From Fasciolopsis buskii (Eukaryota > Platyhelminthes > Trematoda > Plagiorchiida > Fasciolidae), in assembly GCA_008360955.1 (NCBI GenBank), contig LUCM01005707.1, positions 1 to 64,000 of the forward strand: a stretch of 64,000 nt of DNA, in the 5' to 3' direction. Position 1 is the first letter of the stretch. Each line of letters opens with the position of its first letter. Both the position numbers and the translations under genes were made by a program. The notes under the pieces were generated by a model. That model was not told where the DNA came from, did no database searches, and saw nothing but the letters and a program-made list of their open reading frames with translations. Below are positions 11,933-23,900 of this stretch, piece after piece.

Positions 11933-14900
11933 GTAAGTCATCATTGTAGCACGGAATCATTCAGCAACGAGGTACTTGGTTGCAAAGGTAGTTTTTAGAT
12001 TATGGCATACTAAGAAGCAATGCGTTTTTAGAAAAAAAGGTCTTTCAGTTGAGATATTTCCTGAACTGATCATAATCCGCCAGTAATATGTTCTGTTATC
12101 TATAATGAGATCCTTAGTTGTTTATTTTCTTGATCTAATTTCAGTGTTTTTAAGTTAACGGATGTGATCATTGATGTTTTCTATCCGTTGCTTATGGCCT
12201 GTTCGAAAAAATACCTAGCTGTAAAGCCATGTTTTATCAATGATCAAATTAGGTTGTTTAGTCAGCTTTTGGGACGTCGGATAATCGCATTGGTAGGATT
12301 CACGATAGCCGCGGTTCTTCGTTATTTTTCCGGCATTTGTCATGATTATCTGTTTCTATTTACAAAAACATTCAGCCGAAGCCTGTTTATGCGTGTTGCC
12401 GAAGATGTTATGTCATTGTGATCATATTGGCGAACTTGGGCGGACAATCGTTATCCTAACAGTTGGCGTAAGACACTGGCCAAGGCTCTTCTAGACCAAT
12501 GAACCTACGGTCAGTAATGATTGGTTACGGTAGGAGTGAAATACTAATTCCGATGACCTTAAAATTAAGACATACAAACACGCTTTCTGGCGTTTGCTTT
12601 AGCTGAGAATGCGGAAATGATAGTTGAGATTGAGTTAATTGTGAATAAAAGGCATCCGAGTTCACGGATTACTCAACCGCGGGAAGATATCGACGGTGGC
12701 GAGAGATGGAACTGGTCTTCTGCAAGTTGATTTCCTCTAGGGAATCAGAAATCAACTACAGGATGGTATATGACTCCGAATCAATACCCACCGATCACAA
12801 CAAACGCACAACAGCAGGCGAAACGACAGAGAACCACGACTTAACAATTCAATATCAGTAAATGTTGACCGATCTGTATGTTTTCAAGAGGCTTGACAGT
12901 CTGGGATATCGTTTAAGTGTTTGATGTATCGGTGTTAATCTAAAAAAAGGAAAAAAGGAGAAGGCTCACTGATAGGACCGGCCGCGTTTACGTCTTTGTG
13001 ATTCGGCTGTTCGCAACAGTTATGAACGGGAAATATCCGAGGAACTAAAAACTTCGACGAGCAGTGGGGTCAAATCAAGCAGGCGATGCATTTGGTAGCA
13101 GATTTCGCCTGTGTTTCTGGGTCCAGCCTTCGTCAAAGGCAGTCGATCTCGCAAGAGTCGCTCGGTCTAATGAAGCAAAAACGCCAGCTGCCTAACTGCA
13201 AGGAAGTAAATGAGATGCGTCGACATATGCAACGCCAGTTGACAAAAAGCCTTAAGAATTATCGTGGGGACTGGTGGGAAGTAGCGGCCGCTTCAGGTAA
13301 CAGTCAAAGACTGTCTAAGCTTATATGCGACAGCGGTCGGCGGCAAACTCTGGTTGGTGAAGTCGTGTGCGATAGAAATGAGGGACTCATCCGTGTTAGA
13401 CAACAAAGACAGGATCGCTGGGCAGAGCACTTCGAAGATCAGTTTAGCTGGCCGCACGCTAACGTATTTGGGCCGAAGTCTAGAGCTGCGAATCCTTGGG
13501 AGGTGTCTGTCGACCTCCCAACGGAATTGTAAGTACAGTCGAATATTCGACTTCTGTAGAAGAAAAAGGCAGTCGGTTCCGACGAGCTGTCCCCAATTCT
13601 CTTCAAACTGGATGGAGAAGCTCTGATGAAATCCCTTACCTCCTAGCTTCATGATATTTGGAACGAGGAACGTATTCCGTCATCGTGGGGCGATTTACTG
13701 GTTGTACCCATCTTCAAGAAGGACAAACGGAATGACTGTAGCAATCATTGGGGAATTAGTCTAATTCCGATAATTATTAACATGTTAGCTTCCATAATGC
13801 TGCGTCGTTTGAGCAACATCCGCGAACAGCAGTCCGGATTTGGTCCAGGTCGAGGTTGCATCGACCAGATATTCACTCTTCGGCAGTTACTGGAAACGCG
13901 CCACACACCGTCGCTCTGCGACCGTAGTCTTTATGGACTTGAAGCGCGTTCGACTCGTTGGATCGGCAGCCCTATTCAGTGCTCTTTTCCGGAAGGGTAT
14001 GCCGGAGAAGTTTGTGAACCTGTTGTCGGTATGGCATTTGCATATCTGGGTCGCGTGAGGTTATACGGTGAACTATAAAGTTCATTCGAAACGACTAGCA
14101 GCGCGCGACAAGAGTGTCCCATCTCTCCATTCCTGTCCAACTTCGTCATGGACTAGTTGATGGAAGATGCTTTAAGAGGTGTCCAGGATGTATAGGTCGA
14201 ATTGGGAAATAGATTTAAGCTATGTGATCTAGATTACGCAAATGGCATCTTGTGTCTGTTCGAATCCGCGGACCATGCACAACGCGCACTAGACAGACTG
14301 CCGAGATCGGTTGCTCGGTTGGCCATGTGCTTTACACCCTCAAAGTGCAAAGTGTTGTTGCAGGACTGAAAGACAGTAGTACCACACTTCATACTGGATG
14401 GAGAGGAACTAACGATTGTAGACCGTTTCACCTACCTTGGTAGCTGCCTGTCGAACGATGGTAGCTCGACAGTGGAGGTAAACACGCGTATATCGAAGGC
14501 TCGAGTAGCTTATGCTGCACTGAAGGAAGCTCTTTTGGTGTCGGCCTGATATTTCATTGAAGTTGAAACTTCGTTTGTAGCGTGCCGCAATGCACTCAGT
14601 TCTCATGTACGGTTGTGAGACATGGAGTGTGTATGTGGGAGATGTTCGCCGGTTAGAGATTTTCGACCACCGATGTCTATGTAGTATGGCTAGGAATGGA
14701 TGGAATGACCGGGTGAGTAATGTGGAGGTTAGAAATCTAGTACTAGGCGCCGGCTTTTAGAATACCTTGTTTCATCGTGTGAAACTTAGTAGGGTCACGT
14801 ATTGCATATGGTGAACACTCGTCTATAATATTGTGCCCTATTTTGTGTTCCTCCCAAGGAATGGAAGAAGCCACTTGGAGGTCAGTAGATGATGTGGCAA

Positions 14901-17900
14901 GGTGGAATTATAAGATGTACGGCGAACGTAGGTAAATTAGGTGTCTGACGTCTTCGTGGTTTGGAGTCTGGAAAACTCGTCAACTAGCTGGCTGGTGACA
15001 CTGAAGGATATGGCAGTGAATCGTGAACACTGGTGATCTATCGAATCAGAGTGATTGAAAAATGCGCGTTTGTAAGGTTAGGCTGTGTTCCGTGTATTGG
15101 ATGCAGTGGCATCTTATCTTTTCCCGCCTGTGAAGGTCTACTCCCCGTTCCCGTTGGTTATTCACTTTTTTTATAGAAACATGCAACTTTGGGGAAAAGG
15201 CAGAGATCATTGAAACTTTCCTTGCTGTTCAACGCTGAACGTTTTTTTTGTTAATGCTGCACATCATGTGAACTCTCCGATGCTGTTGCAGTTTTGTTAC
15301 AGCACTTCTGTAACGTCAAATTTTGGATGAGAGCTTTAAGTCACGGCAGTGTGCCTGGCCACTGAATGCAACCATTGCCTCGTTCAGCTAAGATGACTCA
15401 ATGTTTGTTCAAGAATCGCACCAATTTATCGCTCACGTGTAACGCCAGTGACATCGACTTGTGCTACGACGACTAATGGTGATGTCTCAGTTTTCATTTT
15501 TTCAGTTGTTACAGCCGTTAACCTTTCGTCAATAATTTCTGGTTTCTAATTAAAAAAGAAAGAACGAGAAATAGCGAAAGATCAGCTGCAAACGAAGCAC
15601 TGTCTGCTTATAGACCAGTGTGTTTTCCACTCATTTACTATACTTTTGTTGTTTTCGCATGTTTCCTTAAGAAAGAAATATTATGTGCTCAGTTCTGTCG
15701 TTTTCTGTCCGTACGTATTTAACATTACTGAGCGAGTTGTTCATTAAACTGTGATCAATACTTATCCGGATGTCAAAAGTTCGTTCACAAAATACCTTCA
15801 GATCCCACACATCCGCTGCACAATGATCTTTCACAGTGCCGTTCTGCTTTTTCAACAAGATCCGATTTCGTTCCACGCCCTCCAGAATCAATGTCTACAG
15901 AAACTTCATTGTTCCTTCCATATTAAGCACGCATCTTGACAGACCGCGATCATGTTTCAGCTGCGTTCATAAACAACCTATATCAAATGACTAAATCGTC
16001 CCTCGATGAGTTTCTTTTTCCTCATTTTTGCAAGATGATGACTGTAGCTATTTTCTTATTTTTCACTATCGTTTTTGGCTGAAATGCGATATCTATGTAC
16101 GCAAAGGTCTATACCACAAGATACAATAAGAAATAAATTGAAAATTTTTACAGGAAGGTCTCTCTCGGCCTATTTGCCTCTGAAATGCACCTGCAGCTCT
16201 GCACAACCGGGCAAAACCTGAGAAATGGTATTGTTCCAGACAAGCCGGTGGCTACTGATCGTCATGAACCGGCAATCAAACACCAGAGTAAATCAGAAGG
16301 CAGAACTGTTGATTATGCTTTAATCGATTAATCAATTGCGCGTATAGCTGAAAATAGAGAAAATAGTCAAAACATTAGTGTTTATCAAAAGGATAAATCT
16401 AGATACATGGTTCATAACATTCTTCCCCACTTGCTGAAAATTCCATGGATAAGCTGCATTGGTTGTGTGCTCTTTGATGAACTAGGTAATGAGAAATGGA
16501 TTAAGAAGTTGAAAATGATTGTCAAACGCAAGTCTATAATTAGTGACAACAATGGATGAATGTTCGCATGTTAATGTCATGTTATGTTATGAAGTAGGTT
16601 GCAAGCACTGGAACCAATAAGAGATACAGATAGGGTACGATTTTGCAGTGTTCTGGGTTCCATGAAACGTCGAGGGAGGTACGGATCTCTATAGTTCTTT
16701 GGGCTAAAACTACCCTTCACGATTCCGCAGAAAATACGGACGTAAGTGTTGCTGCAGGAGGCTTTCCACGGACTGTCTTCTGTCAACATCAGAGTTGTGG
16801 GAAGTATCGGTTAAGTTGTTATCGGAAACACGGTGGTCAGAAACCGATGGGAGTGAATGAGAGCCTAAAGTAGAACCTGGATCAAGGACAATCGTGCCGA
16901 TTTTCCTAACGAAACAGAATCCTCACGACCGTCTGGGAGTAGTACTCGAGCGTAATTTCGGTTGCAATCAAGCAACTAACCGACCGTACCTGGAACGTTG
17001 ATTCTGATTCTTCAGTAAAACCCGGTTCAAATTCAATAGCCAACTAGGGAGAGAAGTTCCAGTAGTGGCCAGTGGTGCCTTTACCTCCGCCCAAATTCGA
17101 CAGCAAAATATCATTTCCTTTACTTGTTGAACAGCAAACGGAAAGTTTCGAGCGCGAACAAAGTGAAGCATGCGAGTGTCTCCCGGGTGACATAAAGACG
17201 CATGGAGCTGGTACAGATCGAGTCGGCCGGAATTGGGAGCACAACACGTCGGGCTAGCGCATCAACCACTGTTGTCTTGCCCTCGGTGATAGACGATGTC
17301 GTGCTGAAATGCAGACGGTTTCAAGTCCCATCATTGGGTCGTTGTTATATTATATTGTATCTCACTGGACATTTGCTTACGTAGGTGTCCACATTTCAGT
17401 CAAAAGGGATTCATCAGCCACCTCATTAGAATACGTCGCTGGAAAAAGAACGTAGCGAAGAATAAACATTAGAATTTCACCAGAGATTGAGTATAAAATC
17501 AGTTATGGTCTATTCTAAATTGGTGCGAATTCGGGCTACTTAGGGAACAGTTGAGTCCTTATAGATATCTATGCTAGAGGATATGGAGCGGAAGGCATGA
17601 CTTGTCCTGGTATGAGAATGGCATTTAGAAAGGTCATTGTGTAAGGGATGGGATGGATCCGAAAAAAATTTGGGCAAACTTTTCGAACGCGGTTAGGTGT
17701 ATCTCACATCGTTTGGTGCTGAGTTATTTTAATGGTATGTGAGATACACTACTAGTGATTGGAAAATCACCACAAAAGATTCTGAAGTCTTTCCTTAGTA
17801 GATCAAAAAAGTGACAGGAGAATAATAGAGGAGGGCCGGTAAACAAATAGGAGATAATGTTTTGCTTAACTTGGGAATGTCGCACTCTTTTTTATCTAAA

Positions 17901-20900
17901 ATGATAGTCTTCTAAGATTTTTTACACAATTGGAGATGTTAGAAAGCCATCTTAAATTTTTATCAATAGTAATTCCTGAGTACTTGACGGAATCTACTCT
18001 AGTGATTGGTTCTGTGTTGAAAGAAGGGTCAGTCGGGTAAACAGAGCGAGAAGTAATCAACCATTCGATGCATTTAGGCAAACTAAGATTTAAGCCAGAG
18101 CAAAGAAAAGGATCATGAATGAGAGATAAATTTTTGGAAAAGTTGAGGAAATCTTCAGTTCCAGATACAGAGTGACGGAGAGCAACGTCATCAGCATTTT
18201 GAATAATTGGTCAGGAGGAACTAGCATATAGGTCGGTGATGTATGTTGCACACAAATAAGGAGAAAGGATAGCTCCTTAACGGACTTCGGAATTATTCAC
18301 CAACGAGTTAGTTTTTCCATCCCAGTCTTTTGCACTGAGTTCTGTTGGTGAATTAGTCTGATAGCCATGCCAAGATGCGATTTGGGCAGCCGAACTATTC
18401 AGGTTTACGAAGAAGTAAAAATGCGGAATATCGTCGAGAGCACATCGATTTGGCGGATTCATCCAAGGATTTGATGTTATGAACCAGGGAAGCTGTCTCT
18501 TATACACATCTAGATGTGTATAAGAGACAGAAAGAGAAGCAGAGACTTCACACCGACATCAAATGCGTCATCGCGCACTTGTCCAAATGGACTCACACGG
18601 TCAAGCAAGACATGGAGCCACTTTAGCGCGAGATCCTATTTATTCTGGTATAATGAACTTGTTCTATGATTACATGAAGGGCACGAGATATGGTCAATAT
18701 CTACAACTTTTTCTATATCACGGGTTTCGCAAGGAGCCATCTCACTTATAGCACACAGAACACATTGAGTGCACACAGACACGGCACCCCATATCGTTGC
18801 GATGCGCAACAAAACACTAACCAACGATATCTGTTCTAGTCATTCGAGCTTCTTTTAATCTCTTGACTATTCACTCACATCTTGAGCGTCTAACTATTCA
18901 CTGTGACAATATGGGTCCGTTGCGAAAGATGGGTGTATCTGCAAGGAGAACATTGATCGTTTCGAGACACAGAGTCACCACACGTCATCATCCGCAGGGG
19001 ACCTTAATCACGCCTCAACACCATCGCCTTTGTGTTCTGCCTAGTTTGTAACACTGAAATCTACTATAGTAGAATTGTCCCCTCTGATGAGTCCCGAGGT
19101 ACTCAACCCTAGATATGAATTATAGATACTAATCATCTCCTGAGCTCATATTCATCTTAACACTAATTTTGCTCCAATCCAACCAGTATCATTATCTGTC
19201 TACTCATTAAAAACCAAAGTTATTCCCCGGACGGCTTTTTCGAATCTTCCCGACGAGCTAACCAAATCAAATAATCCGAACATGTAGTTTTACCTCAAGG
19301 AAAATCTACATGCTTCAACAAGATCTCTTCCATGTATAAGTTCCTGAGAAATTCTTGTATATTCTTAAATATTCACTGCCAACATTTGTAGATTACGATA
19401 CTTGTTGTATCACCACAAACACGTGTCCTCTTAGAATGAGCGGTATTGCTCTCAACCCTCACCGAAGAATTAAGGAGACGGATAAAGGAACACTTGTATA
19501 AATTAGGGGATTCCCAGAAAGCTCAGATTTCTCTTCATCATTAAAATATCAAGGAAATGAACCAATCGACTAGTGTACGCAACCAACTCCTGATTAGCCC
19601 AACAGCAGGCGTATCCAAGCAAGAATTCGGCAATTGTGTGGCAAAGACAAAGAAGCAATAAGTCGTACGCAAGATCGCAGGAAAAGAATCAACCAGCCAT
19701 TTATACCATACAACGGGAGTGTCTTTCGCCAGCTTTCACGGTTCTTGAAATAGTGCCTGCTTGCAACCACCCCTTTCTAAGATAAGGAAGTGTTCAAAAT
19801 CCACCTCGATAAAATTAAACCACATTGGCATCGCCCTGACCGGCTATGCACTAGCATTCCTTACATTTGCGTACAAACGCCAACAGGTCCAATTTTGGAT
19901 GCAGTGNNNNNNNNNNNNNNNNNNNNNNNNNGAACTATTCAGGTTTACGAAGAAGTAAAAATGCGGAATATCGTCGAGAGCACATCGATTTGGCGGATTC
20001 ATCCAAGGATTTGATGTTATGAACCAGGGAAGCCACTGCATCCAAAATGGACCTGTTTGGTTTGTACGCAAACTGAAGGGAATCATCGTGCATACCGTCA
20101 GGGCCCATCCATGTGGTTAATTTGATCGAGTGGATTTTGAACACTTCTTTCTTAGAAAAGGGTGTTGCAGCAGCGCACTCATCCAAGAACCGTTAAACTG
20201 CAAAGACACTCCGTTGATGGATAAATGCTTGGTTGATTCTTTCTGCATCTGCAGTACGACTTATTGGCTTCGTTTTCTTTCCACACAAATGCCGAATTCC
20301 TTGCTGGATACGCCTGCTGTTGGAGCTAATCAGGAGTTGGCTTGCGTACGACTAGTCGATTGGTTTCATTTCCTTTGATATTAATGATGAAAGAAATCTG
20401 ACTTTCTGGGAATCCCCTAATTTATACAAGTGTTCCTTCCGTCTCCTTAACTTCTTCGGTGAGGTTGAAGCAATACCGCCATTACAGAGGACACGTGTTT
20501 CTGGGATACAACAAGTATCTAATCTACAAATGTTGGCAGTAATATTTAGAAATACAAAGAACTCCACGAACTTTCATGGAAGAGATCTTTAACAGTTAGA
20601 ATATTTTCCTGAGGAAAACTACATTGTCGTATTTTGATTTGGTTAGACTCGTCGGAAGATTGAAAAGCCGTCCGGGAATAAACTTTGGGTTTTAATAGTA
20701 ACAGATAATGATCACTGGTTGGAATTGGAGCAAATAGTGTAAGATGAAATAGCTCAGGATGATTAGTACTAATTATATCTAGGGTGGAGTTACCTCGGGT
20801 TGGGGGAATTAATAAATCAGTCAAAGCAAACACAAAGGCGAGGTGTTGAGGCGTGATTAAAGTCCCCTGCGATGATACGTAGGTTATCATCCTGCAACGG

Positions 20901-23900
20901 GGCCAGGAAAGACAGAAAAGAATCGAAAAAAGATGAAGTATTAGTTTGCGTGCAAAAAGGGGCTGCGTGCAGGTTCTTTATAGATGTGCACCTATGCCGA
21001 GAAAACTTAGAATGACACTGAGTAACTAGACAGTCAATACCAGAAAATGAATATGAATAAAATGGTCCAGACTTGCTTGACCAGGGGGAATTTATGTGGC
21101 TACACCATTTGCGATTTTCTTAGCGCAGCATTGTGGGTCCAATTGATACACATCAAAGCCTCAGATGAATACTAGGGCATTGTATTTTATTGTATTGTAT
21201 TGTATAAACTTTTGTGTACAGTAAATAACATCTCACTTCAGTCAAAAGGTGAGGGTAAAAACAAAATAAAAAAATTACACTCCTCTCGTGAAAAACATGC
21301 AAGAACTCATCCAGGAATAATCATAGAACATTATGACAGGTTGCTCAGGAATGCGGAATGCGGAATGGGACAGTGAAGTTCCTACAGATATTGATTCCAG
21401 AGGGTATGGAACGAAAAGCGAATCAGGTTGAAATATTAGAGCAACATTTTGAAGATCGTGGTGCAGAGGATTCGTGGGATCTGAAAGAATTCTGTTAGCA
21501 AATTTCTCACATGCTGATAAGTATTGACCACATAGATTTAGGGACAGCTCAGTTAGTGTTATGAAAGACACACGGGTAATGATTGATAGCCTTCGGCGAA
21601 GAATTTTAAATTCTTTTTTAAGTGAACCTGGAAAGATAACAGGAGAACAGTAAAGAAGGGTTGGAAAAACACATTGGTATATAAATCGGGAGATGGTGCT
21701 TTGTTTCACCCTGTAGAGCCGAAGCTTACTGATTTGAAATGACAACCGTCGAAGATTCTTTACACAGGTAGAAGAGATGTGAGTGGCCCACTTCAGATTT
21801 TTATCAATGATAACCGCTATATATTTCACCGTGGAAGCCGTTTCGGATGGGTAGGCTAACCAAGAGAGAGAACAGACATTCGAAACATTTAGATGTGTTG
21901 AGAGTTAGGCCAGCTCGTGCGGAGAAATTGAAAATCATCGTTGTTCGAAACGGCTTGAGCGAGGGCAATATCATCAGCATCCTTAAACAGATGACAGGGT
22001 GAACTGGTTGTTAAGTCGTTGATGTAAGTAGAGAAAAGAAACGGTGAAGGGACAGCATTCTGTAGCACTCCTGAGTTGTTAATCAACGGTTTTGAAGTTT
22101 TACCGTCCACTCGTGTGCAGTGAGTTCGTTTAGTAAAGTAATCAGACAGCCATGCTAATAATGGCCTGGGACAACCAAATGTTTCCAGTTTTTGAAGTAG
22201 AAGAGACCGTAGGACCGAATCGAATGCCGACGAATAGTCTAGAAAGGCGCAAAGGATGGATTTCAATGATGCGTTTAAGGATTTACAAATGTGGTGAATG
22301 AGGTAGGCGACAGCGTCCAAAGTGGATCTGTTAGATTTATATGCAAACTGGAAAGGGTCGTCAGGGGGATACATGACAGAGTGGAGGTGCTTAGATATAA
22401 CACGCATCGTCAGCTTAAGCCCAGAAGACGTTAAGGCAATGGGGCGAAACGTTTTGCCAAAGCAGTGGAACTGATAGATTTGGGGATGGGAATAACAGTG
22501 ACTGGTCTCCAGCAGTTAGGGATGGAAGGCGAGATTAAAGGTGAGTTGTTAATCAGAGAAGTGAATGCATTCGTGAGTACCACAGCACCATGCCTTAAAA
22601 GAACTGAGGACAGACTGTCAGGACCAACCCCTGTGGTAATTTCAGTGATGCGCAGAAGGTTGAGCACTTCTTCCCTCGAAAATCTTGTAACATTCATATC
22701 ATCACCCTGACCAAATATGGTCGGGGTATAAGTAGAAGGATGGATGAAAGCGCGACCGATGCTGTCGACATCCGCAGAAGTTCTCGCATATTTCCTTTTA
22801 CTTCCCACGAAACAGTCGAATGTCTTGCCATAAGGATCGATTGTTGTTACCAATTAACAATTGGCTGGCGAATGTAGTGTCGATGCGCTTGATTTCGGTT
22901 TTTATTAGGTTGGAAATTTACCGCATGCTTGAGTTATTACGAGATTTGTAGAAGTGCTCCTTGCGTCTTCTTAGAGATTTCGGTTTGTGCGTGGAGATAT
23001 GGCCATTCGAGACGAAAAGTGTTTCTGGGGGGGGGGAGCAGCCGATATGAAAGATTGCGTTGTCCGTCTCTGGTAAAAGTTTGATATTGTCATTGAGCAG
23101 GGGTTCAAAATGGAGACAGGCAAATGCGAGTGAAAGAGATTTATGAAGAAGACATTTTTCAAGAATGTTTATCAAAGGGATAAATCTAAATGCAACGGGG
23201 AATACCCTTCTAATGCGATTTATGTTTCTAACAGTAAAGTTTGATTGTATGTATTTATTCCAATTTCTTCCTTAAAGGGAGATAGGGTAGCAACAAGGTC
23301 ATAGGAACCCTGCTCTATAGAACTCTTCACTCTGAGTGGCTTGTTTTATTAATTAACATTGTTGTTTTGATATTTACAGAACATTTACGTGTAGTAAGAG
23401 AATCCAGTCAACAAAATCACTGGTTCAACACTGATTTTTGGCATTTCCCGTTTATAGAAGAACGAATATGATCAAACACTTGCGAGGAATTTGCAAATGA
23501 TGTTGCGGATTCGCGAATATCGAACTCGCTTTGCAGAGGTCAATGGCATATCAACGTATGTAAATTTCTTTCTATGACAGTGTGCACGTAACCTTTTTGA
23601 GGATTTTTAGTCGGCTATGTCTGTTGTCGTTTTGATTGTTTTGTGACCTATATCAATGAGTTACTCTTATTTCACTCAGGCAAACTTCTGGTATTTCGTT
23701 TCTCAGTTGCATGGACTAACTAAGCTGGCGTAGGCCTCCTACGTGTGTGACTCTTACATTGGTTTCAGCCAGTTTTCTCGTCCCCAGTTTCGGTTATCAG
23801 TGTAGTGTAGTTTCGACGCGAAATGCCATTCGACTTGTTACACGCGGATCCTCACAACTGCCCTAGAAACAAAACACTAAGTTCTCGGTTCTCTGAACAA

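Larger units (their letters stand above)
17340..21178 (-). mobile_element. CR1-like LINE copy C, interrupted by an assembly artefact
   Basis: Read right to left. The endonuclease is at about 21,060-20,620, with '[16 protein letters not shown]', '[10 protein letters not shown]' (about 20,848-20,880) and '[15 protein letters not shown]'. The linker and start of RT follow at 20,600-20,033, with '[16 protein letters not shown]'. Beyond the artefact block, RT resumes at 18,492: 'SLVNNSEVR', an 'AILSPYL' motif B and 'QNADDVAL' motif C near 18,190-18,210. The C terminus '[10 protein letters not shown]' is near 17,935-17,975. The 3' tail ends in a TATTG-like repeat near 17,345. Stops and shifts make it inactive. 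Confidence 0.75.

Noticed and set aside
11476..11949. Separate small ORFs at 11,476-11,664, 11,677-11,949 and 11,708-11,998
   Set aside because: They are unspliced read-throughs or shadow frames of ATP6V1H exons 3-5.
18277..18507. Minus-strand ORF beginning MYKRQ
   Set aside because: The first residues are encoded by the Tn5 adapter and the rest is CR1 reverse transcriptase. It is not a gene.
18493..18530. Perfect 38-nt inverted repeat as a hairpin or regulatory palindrome
   Set aside because: It is exactly two joined Tn5 mosaic ends, i.e. library adapter.
18993..20871. Large natural inverted repeat of CR1 sequence
   Set aside because: One arm is full of single-base insertions and the block lies between an adapter, a gap and a duplicated flank. 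Assembly artefact is simpler.
22465..22710. 81-codon + strand ORF, also at 45,453-45,698
   Set aside because: Shadow frame of the CR1 linker in both copies.
23030..23040. Ten-G run as a G-quadruplex or regulatory element
   Set aside because: It is part of the CR1 sequence and occurs identically in copy B. A single G run cannot form an intramolecular quadruplex.
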